DNA from: G963666535 sp963666535
GTDB lineage: Bacteria > Bacillota > Clostridia > Oscillospirales > Oscillospiraceae
Assembly (NCBI GenBank): GCA_963666535.1
Contig: OY762913.1
Location: 930,001-994,000 of the forward strand
Direction of reading: 5' to 3'
DNA length: 64,000 nucleotides
The notes under the pieces are model-generated. The model had not been told where the DNA came from, did no database searches, and was given only the letters and a program-made list of their open reading frames with translations. Below are positions 1 to 7,702 of the stretch, piece by piece (the stretch's first letter is position 1; each line of letters opens with the position of its first letter). Position numbers and translations under genes: made by a program.

Positions 1-1
1 G

Positions 2-385
2 TTTGGAAAGTTCCGGCCTATCCTCGAAAAGCGGTTTGCCACGCACCCGGAGGTCGTGGAGGAAACGGGACAGTTTTTGTCCGGCCTGGGTGGTGCACCG
101 GTCTGTGTGCTGGCATTCCTCCTCAAACCGGAGTACCCGGAACAAGAAAAGGAAGGGGTAATGCAAAGCGTTGCGGCGGCACTGGAGAATATACTGCTGA
201 CCGCTTACGACAAGGGACTGGGCTCCTGTTGGCTCACCGCGCCTCTTAGCATGGGGTTTGGTCCGGAGCTGCAAAGCCGCTTTGCACCTGATCAAGGGGC
301 GTTTTATGCGGCAGTGACGCTGGGCTACCCGGACGCAGAACCCAAAATGCCCCCTCGCCGTGAGGGGCGCTATCTCATTGTGTAA
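2..385 (+). CDS. Nitroreductase family protein, C-terminal part (cut by window edge)
   Basis: The reading frame is open from base 2, so the gene begins before the window. Nitroreductase-family flavoproteins use FMN and NAD(P)H to reduce nitro compounds, quinones or similar substrates. The family hallmark is the helix AALENILLTAYDKGLGSCWL followed by the tail 'TLGYPDAEP', typical of the FMN-binding C-terminal half. The stop at 383-385 lies 13 bp before the rimO start, so the two are probably co-transcribed. The substrate cannot be told from this fragment. Confidence 0.8.
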   Translation, partial: FGKFRPILEKRFATHPEVVEETGQFLSGLGGAPVCVLAFLLKPEYPEQEKEGVMQSVAAALENILLTAYDKGLGSCWLTAPLSMGFGPELQSRFAPDQGAFYAAVTLGYPDAEPKMPPRREGRYLIV

Positions 386-398
386 GGAGGGCACGTTC

Positions 399-1718
399 TT
401 GAATGTTGCCTTTGTATCCCTTGGCTGTGCCAAAAATTTAGTCAATACCGAGCAAATGATGGCTCTTGTTCGGGCGGTGGGCTATGCTGTCGTATCCAAT
501 CCAGCCGATGCCGACGCAGTGGTTTTGAACACCTGCGGTTTTATCGACTCCGCCAAGGCGGAAGCCATCGACAATATTTTGGAGCTGGCGGAGCTGAAAC
601 GGACCGGCAGACCGCAGAAGCTGCTGGTAGCCGGCTGTCTGTCTCAGCGATACGGCCGTGACATCTTGGACGAGCTGCCCGAGGTGGACGGGCTGCTCGG
701 CACCGGAAGCTATACTGATATTGTTCCCGCACTGGAGAGCATGGCAGAGGGCGATGTCCCCACCTTCTTCGGCAATATCGACAGTACGCTGGAAGATGGG
801 CCACGGGTGGTAAGTACGCCGCCATACACCGCCTATTTGAAGATTGCCGAAGGCTGTGATAACCGCTGTTCCTACTGCGTGATCCCATCGCTTCGCGGTA
901 AATACCGCAGCAGGACTATGGAGGCACTGGTGGAAGAGGCGAAAGGGCTTGCGGAAAACGGCGTGAAAGAACTGATCGTCATCGCCCAGGATATCACCCG
1001 CTATGGCACCGACCTGTACGGAAAACGTGCACTGGGAGAACTGCTTTCGCAGCTGTGCGCCCTTGATTTTCACTGGATTCGTTTGCACTATCTCTATCCT
1101 GACGAGCTGGATGATGCTCTGATACGAACCATAGCCGAACAGCCCAAGATCCTGCGCTATCTGGACCTCCCCATCCAGCACATCAATGACCGCATCCTTG
1201 TGGCGATGAACCGCCGCGGTACAAAGGCGGAGATTACAACATTGCTCCACAAGCTGCGAAAGGCCATGCCCGATGTGGTCATCCGTACCTCGATCATCTG
1301 CGGCCTGCCCGGAGAAACGGAGAAGGAATTCGAGGAATTGTGCGACTTCCTGACGGAAGAGGGAATTCAGCGTGCCGGTGTGTTCGCATTTTCGCCGGAA
1401 GAGGGGACTGTGGCAGCCCAGTTGCCCGATCAGGTGCCCGAGGAAGTTGCCAAGCGCCGGGTGGAGCTTTTAATTGACCTTCAGTCCCGGGTGATGGACG
1501 CATATAACGAATCCTGCCAGGGCGAAGTGTTGGAAATCCTGTGCGAGGGTTTTGACCATGACGCGGGCTGCTATGCCGGGCGCTCTTATGCAGACTCCCC
1601 CGATATTGATGGGAAGGTATACTTCACGGCCGCGGGGCTTGTCCCCGCAGGTACCTTTGTAAGGGTGAAAATAACCGGCGTTTCCGATGGAGACATGACT
1701 GGCGAAGTGGAGGAATGA
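399..1718 (+). CDS. rimO: Ribosomal protein S12 methylthiotransferase RimO
   Basis: RimO adds a methylthio group to an aspartate of ribosomal protein S12 using two iron-sulfur clusters and SAM. The protein is 439 aa, normal for the family. The N-terminal UPF0004 domain has cluster cysteines at about 10, 46 and 80. The radical-SAM motif CDNRCSYC gives Cys153, 157 and 160. A TRAM-like C-terminus follows. I chose the TTG at 399 because an AAGGAGGG ribosome site lies 9 bases upstream and the protein then begins with the family's usual MNVAFVSLGCAKN. It is followed after 3 bp by pgsA, a pairing common in Clostridia. Confidence 0.95.
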   Translation: MNVAFVSLGCAKNLVNTEQMMALVRAVGYAVVSNPADADAVVLNTCGFIDSAKAEAIDNILELAELKRTGRPQKLLVAGCLSQRYGRDILDELPEVDGLLGTGSYTDIVPALESMAEGDVPTFFGNIDSTLEDGPRVVSTPPYTAYLKIAEGCDNRCSYCVIPSLRGKYRSRTMEALVEEAKGLAENGVKELIVIAQDITRYGTDLYGKRALGELLSQLCALDFHWIRLHYLYPDELDDALIRTIAEQPKILRYLDLPIQHINDRILVAMNRRGTKAEITTLLHKLRKAMPDVVIRTSIICGLPGETEKEFEELCDFLTEEGIQRAGVFAFSPEEGTVAAQLPDQVPEEVAKRRVELLIDLQSRVMDAYNESCQGEVLEILCEGFDHDAGCYAGRSYADSPDIDGKVYFTAAGLVPAGTFVRVKITGVSDGDMTGEVEE

Positions 1719-1721
1719 CCA

Positions 1722-2246
1722 ATGAACACTGCCAATAAACTGACAATGCTGCGGGTGCTTATGATTCCCGCGTTTCTTTTGGTGCTGTATGCCGACTTCC
1801 CGGGCGGCAGCTATGTGGGGCTGGCTATCTTTGTGATTGCCAGCCTGACCGACCTGCTCGACGGGTATATTGCCCGGCATTACAATCAGGTCACCGATTT
1901 TGGCAAGTTTATGGATCCGCTGGCTGATAAGGTGCTGGTTCTGGCCGCCATGCTTTGGTTTGTGGAGAACGGACAGATGCCCGCTTGGGCGGTACTGATT
2001 GTGGTGTTACGGGAATTTGCCGTCAGCGGTTTGCGGATGATTGCATCCGACAGAGGCCGGGTTATTGCGGCCGGCTGGTCCGGCAAGGTGAAGACCGCCT
2101 CCACGATGGTGTGCGTGGTACTGATGCTGTTGCCCATCCCAAAGCTTCTGAATATGGTTTGTGTGGCAGTCATCGTCGTGACCACCCTCTATTCCGGCGT
2201 GGAGTATTTCGTGAAAAATCGGGACATCGTGGATTGGAATCAGTAA
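1722..2246 (+). CDS. pgsA: CDP-diacylglycerol--glycerol-3-phosphate 3-phosphatidyltransferase
   Basis: This enzyme makes phosphatidylglycerol phosphate, the committed step of phosphatidylglycerol and cardiolipin synthesis, in the cytoplasmic membrane. The 174-aa protein is of normal size and very hydrophobic. It carries the CDP-alcohol phosphatase/transferase signature with aspartates in 'DLLDGYIAR' and 'FGKFMDPLADK'. It starts at an ATG 3 bp after the rimO stop and is followed by a strong terminator at 2263, which ends the rimO-pgsA unit. Confidence 0.95.
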   Translation: MNTANKLTMLRVLMIPAFLLVLYADFPGGSYVGLAIFVIASLTDLLDGYIARHYNQVTDFGKFMDPLADKVLVLAAMLWFVENGQMPAWAVLIVVLREFAVSGLRMIASDRGRVIAAGWSGKVKTASTMVCVVLMLLPIPKLLNMVCVAVIVVTTLYSGVEYFVKNRDIVDWNQ

Positions 2247-2262
2247 GACCGATTAGCTGAAG

Positions 2263-2304
2263 AAAGGAGCTCCCCGGAGGCAATGCCTCCGGGGAGCTCC
2301 TTTT
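2263..2304 (+). terminator. Rho-independent terminator after pgsA
   Basis: A perfect 19-bp stem (2263-2281 with 2285-2303) with a 3-base loop sits just after the pgsA stop and ends in a run of T. Confidence 0.9.
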
Positions 2305-2543
2305 GCATGGCGTGAAGGGAGATATTAGTGGAATTAGCGACCCAAATGTGGTGCTGACGAAGCGAAGTGGGTATTAAAATGAGAGTCAATAAGTGCGGGA
2401 AAAATAATTTTATGTTGTGCAAATAGCACAAAACAATTACAAATAAAGAGAAAGACAAAAAACAGAGAAAAGCAAAGAAATTGTAGGAAAAATAACGATA
2501 AAGTATTAACGATGATGTTAAAAAATAGATTATTTCAAAAGCA

Positions 2544-2572
2544 TTGACATTTAAAATTAAAATATTTATAGT
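2544..2572 (+). promoter_or_regulatory. Sigma-A-type promoter of the alcohol dehydrogenase gene
   Basis: TTGACA (2544-2549), a 17-base spacer and TATAGT (2567-2572) lie in an AT-rich stretch 55 bp before the next start. The gene-free stretch 2305-2626 otherwise holds only this AT-rich leader. Confidence 0.75.
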
Positions 2573-2626
2573 GAATATATACAAACGATTTTAACGATAA
2601 TGAGTCGAATATTAGGAGGAAAAATA

Positions 2627-3718
2627 ATGGAAAAGAATACAATGAAGGCGCTTGTTTTTCACGGGGTGCATGATCTCAGACTGGACGATGTCCCCATGCC
2701 CGAACTCGTCGCGCCTGATGATGCGATTGTAAGAGTGACCCTCTCCACAATCTGCGGTTCTGACTTGCACATTCGGGAGGGCTATGTCCCTGCGGTGGGA
2801 CCGGGAACAATCATCGGTCATGAGTTCGTGGGCGAAGTCGTGGCAGTTGGGCCGATGGTGAACCAGGCGCGTCTTAGAGTTGGCGACCGGGTGGCGGCGG
2901 CCTGCAGCGTGTCCTGCGGAAACTGCTTTTTCTGTCGTAAGGGAGTAACGGCCCACTGTGAGGAGAACGACTCACTGCTCTACTTTGGCTGTACGTCCGA
3001 ACTGGATGGCTGCCAGGCGGAGTATGTTCGCATCCCACATGCCATGGCGGGCCTGTACAAAATCCCGAACACTGTTTCGGACGAGGCGGCGCTTTTTGTG
3101 GGTGACATTTTGTCCACCGGCTATTTTGGTGCGGAAAACGGCGACATTGAAAACGGTGATGTGGTTGCGGTGATGGGCTGCGGACCTGTCGGCATGTGCG
3201 CCCTGGCAACGGCCCGGCTGTATGGTCCGTCTATCCTGATCGCAGTGGATACGGTAGAGAGCCGCCTGGCCTTTGCGCTGGAGCAGGGCCTTTGCGATGT
3301 GATCATCAATCCCTTAAAGGAAGACGTGATGGAGAAGATAAAGTCCCTCACCAAGGGCCGCGGCGCTGATGTCACCATCGAAGCAGCCGGGGCAAAGGGG
3401 ACACTTGATCTGGCCTTCCAAACGGTCCGCAAGGCGGGAAATGTCTCTGTCATTGGCTTTTCTGCACTGCCCTATCCGATTGATCTCAATGATCTTTGGA
3501 TGCGCAATGTCAGCCTGAAGGTTGGCTGCGTGAATACCAACAATATCCACAAGCTGCTGATGTTGATTGAGCGCGGCAGGCTGGATCTTACCCCTCTCAT
3601 CACCCACAGCAAGCCCCTGAATGATATCCTGGAGGGTTACGATGTGTTTGGCAATAAGAAGGATGGCTGCATCAAATGGGCCGTCACGCCCTACGATTAT
3701 TCCCGAGGCAGCAATTGA
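2627..3718 (+). CDS. Zinc-dependent alcohol dehydrogenase (MDR superfamily)
   Basis: A 363-aa medium-chain dehydrogenase that would oxidise or reduce an alcohol/polyol and its carbonyl with NAD(P). Cys43 (ICGSDLH) and His65 (GHEF) are the catalytic zinc ligands, and Cys97, 100, 103 and 111 form the structural zinc site. The Rossmann motif 'VMGCGPVGMCA' binds the cofactor. I chose the ATG at 2627, with AGGAGG 8 bases upstream, over the upstream ATG at 2600. The gene is monocistronic between a promoter and hairpins. Substrate unknown; it resembles broad 'Tdh/Adh' clostridial enzymes. Confidence 0.85.
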   Translation: MEKNTMKALVFHGVHDLRLDDVPMPELVAPDDAIVRVTLSTICGSDLHIREGYVPAVGPGTIIGHEFVGEVVAVGPMVNQARLRVGDRVAAACSVSCGNCFFCRKGVTAHCEENDSLLYFGCTSELDGCQAEYVRIPHAMAGLYKIPNTVSDEAALFVGDILSTGYFGAENGDIENGDVVAVMGCGPVGMCALATARLYGPSILIAVDTVESRLAFALEQGLCDVIINPLKEDVMEKIKSLTKGRGADVTIEAAGAKGTLDLAFQTVRKAGNVSVIGFSALPYPIDLNDLWMRNVSLKVGCVNTNNIHKLLMLIERGRLDLTPLITHSKPLNDILEGYDVFGNKKDGCIKWAVTPYDYSRGSN

Positions 3719-3850
3719 CCCTGGTGTTTTCTGCCCCCAGCCTTGCGACAAGCCTGTTCAGACTGTCAAAAAACCATCCAACCAAAGGGCTCGGAGGGAA
3801 GGATAGTGTGAAAGGGAACCGTCAGGGTTCTCTTTCGCGTCCAATCAACA

Positions 3851-3886
3851 CACTTTTTGAAACTTTTTACGGTGTTTCAAAAAGTG
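3851..3886. terminator. Hairpin between adh and the T-box leader (first of two)
   Basis: A 13-bp perfect stem (3851-3863 with 3874-3886) about 130 bp after the dehydrogenase stop. It may act as a terminator in either direction. Confidence 0.5.
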
Positions 3887-3890
3887 CTTT

Positions 3891-3930
3891 CAACCTGTCA
3901 AAAAAGTCCAAGGACTTTTTTGACAGGTTG
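3891..3930. terminator. Second, perfect 19-bp hairpin
   Basis: Arms 3891-3909 and 3912-3930 are perfectly complementary, with a 2-base loop and a run of six A/T in the stem. It lies 4 bases after the first hairpin. The pair probably insulates adh from the cys operon. Confidence 0.5.
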
Positions 3931-3995
3931 AACAGGCTCCGCCCATCCGGGCAGGGCCTGTTTGACCGTGGCGCGGACAAGACCGCTTCTGCGGC

Positions 3996-4024
3996 TTGAC
4001 ACAACTGGCTGACCGTGATAATAT
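3996..4024 (+). promoter_or_regulatory. Promoter of the cysE-cysS operon
   Basis: TTGACA at 3996-4001, a 17-base spacer and TAATAT at 4019-4024, immediately upstream of the T-box leader. Confidence 0.8.
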
Positions 4025-4029
4025 ACTGC

Positions 4030-4250
4030 CATATAGCCTTGCGATGATTGGAAAGAGTAGCACCCGCAAGCGCAGCAGAGAGGACGCGTCATCGGCTGAA
4101 AGCGCGTCTGGCGTAAGTGTGTGCAAAGTGCGTCCAGGAGCATGGGGAGTAATGTCCCCCGTATGACCGCGTTACAGGTTTTCGAGTGAAAACGAGAGTG
4201 GAACCGCGATGTGATCGCCTCTCATACCGTTGGGTATGAGGGGCGTTTTT
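4030..4250 (+). promoter_or_regulatory. T-box riboswitch leader (probably tRNA-Cys responsive)
   Basis: The leader has the near-universal T-box sequence GAGTGGAACCGCG at 4196-4208, followed by an intrinsic terminator (stem 4216-4228 with 4233-4245, then five T). In this family an uncharged tRNA pairs with the specifier codon and with the T-box bulge, stabilises the antiterminator and lets transcription proceed. The genes behind it are cysE and cysS, so the specifier should be a Cys codon; UGC at 4122-4124 is a plausible candidate. Cysteine starvation should therefore induce the operon. Confidence 0.9.
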
Positions 4251-4271
4251 CGTTTCTGGAGGAGGGTAGTT

Positions 4272-4907
4272 ATGTTCAAACGTTTATACGAAACACTGGG
4301 GGCGTATCAGCAGCGTGACCCTGCCGCCCGCAGTAAGCTAGAGGTATTTCTTCTGTATCCGGGCGTGCATGCCCTCATTAACCACCGCATGGCGCACTTT
4401 TTGTATCGACATCATTGGTTCTTCCTGGCCCGCTTCCTTTCTCAGTGGAGCCGATTTTGGACCGGGATTGAGATCCATCCGGGTGCCGTCATCGGTCGGC
4501 GCTTTGTGATTGACCACGGTATGGGCATTGTGATCGGTGAAACAGCCGAGGTAGGGGATGATGTGCTGCTTTACCACGGCGTGACACTGGGCGGTACCGG
4601 CAAAGACCAAGGGAAGCGGCACCCCACCATCGGCAACAACGTTTTGATTTCGAATGGAGCAAAAGTGCTTGGCCCCTTCAAAGTGGGGGATGGAGCGCGT
4701 ATCGCGGCAAATGCGGTTGTACTTGACGAGGTGCCGGAGGACGCCACTGCCGTGGGCGTGCCCGCGCGCATTGTCCGCATTGGGGGACAGAAGGTGAATT
4801 ATGTCACGGAGGTAGATCAGATCCATGTCACTGATCCCATCCAGCAGCAGCTTGCCAGCATGGCCCAGCAAATTGAAGCCCTGGAGAAAAAATTGGAGGA
4901 AACTTAA
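4272..4907 (+). CDS. cysE: Serine O-acetyltransferase
   Basis: Converts L-serine and acetyl-CoA to O-acetylserine, the first step of cysteine synthesis. The 211-aa protein has an N-terminal helical part followed by a left-handed beta-helix of hexapeptide repeats, with the family motif 'DHGMGIVIGETAEVGDD' and the active-site region around 'YHGVTLGGTGK'. I chose the ATG at 4272 (GGAGGAGGG upstream), because the upstream frame start would lie inside the T-box terminator. One base separates it from cysS, so cysteine supply and its tRNA charging enzyme share one T-box control. Confidence 0.93.
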   Translation: MFKRLYETLGAYQQRDPAARSKLEVFLLYPGVHALINHRMAHFLYRHHWFFLARFLSQWSRFWTGIEIHPGAVIGRRFVIDHGMGIVIGETAEVGDDVLLYHGVTLGGTGKDQGKRHPTIGNNVLISNGAKVLGPFKVGDGARIAANAVVLDEVPEDATAVGVPARIVRIGGQKVNYVTEVDQIHVTDPIQQQLASMAQQIEALEKKLEET

Positions 4908-4908
4908 G

Positions 4909-6312
4909 ATGAAAGTGTTCAATTCCATGTCCCGCAAGAAGGAAGAATTTGTTCCCATTACCCCGGGGGAGGTCAAGATTTATTGCTGCGGTCCCACCGT
5001 GTATAACTATATCCACGTTGGCAACGCCCGGCCCATTATCCTGTTTGACGTGCTGCGCCGCTATTTTGAGTATCGCGGCAATCAGGTGACCTTTGTGCAA
5101 AATTTTACCGATGTGGATGATAAAATCATCAGAAAGGCCAACGAGGAGGGCGTTTCCTCCCAGCAGGTTGCGGAGAAGTATATCAAGGAGTACTTTACAG
5201 ACGCCCAAGGGCTTGGCGTCCGTCCTGCCACGATTCATCCCAAGGCCACGGAAAACATAGCGGAAATCATCGCGTTGGTGCAGACCTTGATGGAAAAAGG
5301 CTACGCCTACGAGGCAAACGGTGATGTTTACTATCGCACCCTGAAATTTGAGGGATACGGAAAGCTATCCCACCAACCCATTGACGACCTCCAGTCCGGC
5401 GCACGGGTGGAGATCAGCGACAGCAAGGAGAACCCGCTGGACTTCGCGGTCTGGAAAGCGGCTAAGCCGGGCGAACCCTACTGGGAGTCGCCTTGGGGAC
5501 CGGGACGACCCGGCTGGCATATCGAGTGCTCGGCAATGAGTAACCGCTATCTGGGCAAGACCATTGATATCCACTGTGGCGGACAGGACCTTCAGTTTCC
5601 CCATCATGAGAATGAAATTGCGCAGTCCGAGGCGGCAAACGGCTGCGAATTTGTCCGCTATTGGATGCACAACGGCTTTTTGAATATTGACAATAAGAAA
5701 ATGTCAAAGTCAGAGGGCAATTTCTTTACGGTGCGGGATGCGGCACAGGTTTACGGTTACGAGCCGATTCGTTTCTTCATGCTCTCCGCTCATTACCGCA
5801 GCCCGCTCAACTACTCCAGAGAATCGTTGGAGCAGGCACAGGCCGCGTTGGAACGGCTGTACACAGCCAAGGCCAACCTGGAGTTCTTGACAAAGAACGG
5901 CGTGCCCGGTGCCATGTCCGCTGAGGAGGCCGCATTTATCCAGACCTTCGCCGGATACCGCAGCCGCTTTGACCAGGCGATGGACGACGACCTGAATACC
6001 GCAGACGCCATCGGCGTTCTCTTCGAGCTGGTACGCGCAATGAATGCCGCCACCGCGGCGGATCATATGCCTACTCGCGCACTTGCCGAGGCGTGCCTGA
6101 ATATGCTCCATGAATTTACTGAGGTCTTGGGCCTGCTTTATAACGGAGCGAGTGAGGATTTGGACAGCAAGGTGGAGGGATTGATCGAGGCCCGTCAGGC
6201 GGCCCGCAAAAACAAGGATTTTGCCGCGGCCGACCGAATCCGGGACGAACTAAAAGAAATGGGCATTGAACTCATGGATACCCCTCAGGGGATCAAATGG
6301 AAAAAAGTCTGA
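4909..6312 (+). CDS. cysS: Cysteine--tRNA ligase
   Basis: Charges tRNA-Cys with cysteine in the cytoplasm. The 467-aa class I synthetase has the zinc/active-site segment 'CGPTVYNYIHVGNARP' (with the HIGH-like HVGN), 'WHIECSAM', the zinc ligands of 'CGGQDLQFPHHENE', and the 'KMSKS' loop. The ATG at 4909 is used because the protein then begins 'MKVFNSMSRKKEEF' like its homologues; the longer frame start lies inside cysE. Being the second gene behind a T-box is typical for a synthetase. Confidence 0.96.
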   Translation: MKVFNSMSRKKEEFVPITPGEVKIYCCGPTVYNYIHVGNARPIILFDVLRRYFEYRGNQVTFVQNFTDVDDKIIRKANEEGVSSQQVAEKYIKEYFTDAQGLGVRPATIHPKATENIAEIIALVQTLMEKGYAYEANGDVYYRTLKFEGYGKLSHQPIDDLQSGARVEISDSKENPLDFAVWKAAKPGEPYWESPWGPGRPGWHIECSAMSNRYLGKTIDIHCGGQDLQFPHHENEIAQSEAANGCEFVRYWMHNGFLNIDNKKMSKSEGNFFTVRDAAQVYGYEPIRFFMLSAHYRSPLNYSRESLEQAQAALERLYTAKANLEFLTKNGVPGAMSAEEAAFIQTFAGYRSRFDQAMDDDLNTADAIGVLFELVRAMNAATAADHMPTRALAEACLNMLHEFTEVLGLLYNGASEDLDSKVEGLIEARQAARKNKDFAAADRIRDELKEMGIELMDTPQGIKWKKV

Positions 6313-6323
6313 CTTTTGCAGGG

Positions 6324-6352
6324 GGAAACCGCGGCAGCTTGCCGCGGTTTCC
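6324..6352. terminator. Bidirectional terminator between cysS and the convergent ATPase gene
   Basis: A perfect 13-bp stem (6324-6336 with 6340-6352), GC-rich with A- and T-rich ends, between two convergent genes. Confidence 0.75.
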
Positions 6353-6358
6353 TTACGT

Positions 6359-7444
6359 TCAGAGCTTTCCGCTCAGAATTTCGGCGGAGAGTTCGTCGGC
6401 GATGCGGTAGACCCGGGTAAAATCCACATGGGGGTTATAAAGTGCCTCAAGCTTGTCGTGAAGCTCCTTGGCCTGCGCCAGGGATTCCACCGCCTCGCCC
6501 ACCAGCGCGCCGGACACCTTGCTCCCGAAGCGGAGCCTTGGGCGGCTGTGACGTACCAGTTCCTTGTCTGCCATGGAATCAATGCGGATGCGGCGATAGG
6601 GCCTGCCGCTGTATTCCTGCGTGGGGTTGCTGGTCACAAATCCGAGAGACAACTCCGGAATCAGCAAATGCTCCAGCCGCGCAGGCGACATGGGATCCAT
6701 GCAGGCCACCACATCGTACCCACTCTCTATCGCGCCGGTCAGCAAACCGATCAACATAACATCGGAAAGCCCGTAACTATCCCACAACTCGTAAATTTTG
6801 CGGCATTGGGCGTCTGCCGTGTCGAACAGGCACTGGGTGCCCCCGTGCGTCACGGCGCCTAAGAAACACTGCTTTACCCGCCCTATGGTGTCGCCGCGCC
6901 GCCTGATTTCCCTGCCCAAGATTCCGTTGGCACGCTTCACAAAGCGAGATTTCAAGGTGTCCGTCAGCAGGATGCTGCGCATATTTTCCCGAATTTCAGC
7001 GGCCGCACCCAGGCAGCGGTAAGCCCGCGTGTAGCAGTCGGAACCCGCAGATAGGCAGGCAGTGATCTCTCGCCGCAGCGGAACCAGTGCTGGGGTGTTG
7101 TAGCACGACCCTAGGTTTACATAACGCTCGACAACGCCGGGACAGGTTGGCTCCACCACGTGGGGCGCGGTGCCGTCCACGATCGCGGTGCCAAGCGCCG
7201 GAATGACGATGCCGTCCAGCGAGGTAAGGTCTCCGGAGCATAGGATGTACTCGGTGGCGAAGCCGGCCTTCTCTGCGGCACATCCCACGCGTCGGATTAG
7301 GGAGGATTTCCCGCAGCCGGGGCCGCCCTTCAGAATGTAAATGGCCGAAGCGCTGGCGGGGTGAATCAGTTGATCGTAAAGAGAAAAAAAGCCCGTAGGA
7401 GAATTGGCGCCTAGAAAATATTTAATCTGTGGTTGTTCAGCCAT
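6359..7444 (-). CDS. P-loop ATPase of unknown role
   Basis: A 361-aa protein whose N-terminal Walker A motif 'GGPGCGKSS' (about residues 40-48) is clear; a second, poorly conserved half follows. It resembles the clostridial family of 'ATPase'/'ATP-binding protein' annotations around 360 aa, which have no assigned reaction. It is transcribed away from the ZTP-fhs unit and converges on cysS. No partner genes suggest a job. The start has no strong ribosome site, so the exact N-terminus is tentative. Confidence 0.75.
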   Translation of the reverse strand: MAEQPQIKYFLGANSPTGFFSLYDQLIHPASASAIYILKGGPGCGKSSLIRRVGCAAEKAGFATEYILCSGDLTSLDGIVIPALGTAIVDGTAPHVVEPTCPGVVERYVNLGSCYNTPALVPLRREITACLSAGSDCYTRAYRCLGAAAEIRENMRSILLTDTLKSRFVKRANGILGREIRRRGDTIGRVKQCFLGAVTHGGTQCLFDTADAQCRKIYELWDSYGLSDVMLIGLLTGAIESGYDVVACMDPMSPARLEHLLIPELSLGFVTSNPTQEYSGRPYRRIRIDSMADKELVRHSRPRLRFGSKVSGALVGEAVESLAQAKELHDKLEALYNPHVDFTRVYRIADELSAEILSGKL

Positions 7445-7555
7445 GATGTGCCCTCCAAACTATGTGTTTTCCACTTTCAAATTATGCGCGGGCGGGACGG
7501 ATGGTGTGTGCTGGAAGGCTTGACATCCCGCTTCTTCCATGGTATCGTTAAGAGC

Positions 7556-7627
7556 GGTTATATGACTGACGGAAGTGGGATGACCACGTGGAGTATGACC
7601 TTAAATGCCGACCGTCTGGGCGCGCCG
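7556..7627 (+). promoter_or_regulatory. ZTP (pfl) riboswitch upstream of fhs
   Basis: The stretch 'TGACTGACGG...ACCACGTGGAG' followed by 'GCCGACCGTCTGGGC' matches the two conserved halves of the ZTP/ZMP aptamer (P1-P2 internal loop, then the pseudoknot-forming CCGnCUGGGC). The aptamer senses the purine intermediate ZTP, which rises when 10-formyl-tetrahydrofolate is short. Its 3' half runs directly into a terminator, so binding should allow read-through into formate-tetrahydrofolate ligase. That is the logical response to folate one-carbon shortage. Confidence 0.85.
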
Positions 7628-7646
7628 TATTATGGTGCGCTTTTTT
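7620..7646 (+). terminator. Expression-platform terminator of the ZTP riboswitch
   Basis: GCGCgCC pairs with GGtGCGC and is followed by six T. The left arm overlaps the aptamer's conserved 3' strand, which fits ligand-controlled termination. Confidence 0.8.
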
Positions 7647-7702
7647 CTTTCCAAAAAAGCAAGCGGTGCTAAAATATGCGGTACAAAAGGAGCTGTTTTA
7701 TC

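Noticed and set aside
438..1250. A 270-codon minus-strand frame opposite rimO
   Set aside because: Antisense shadow of a certain gene.
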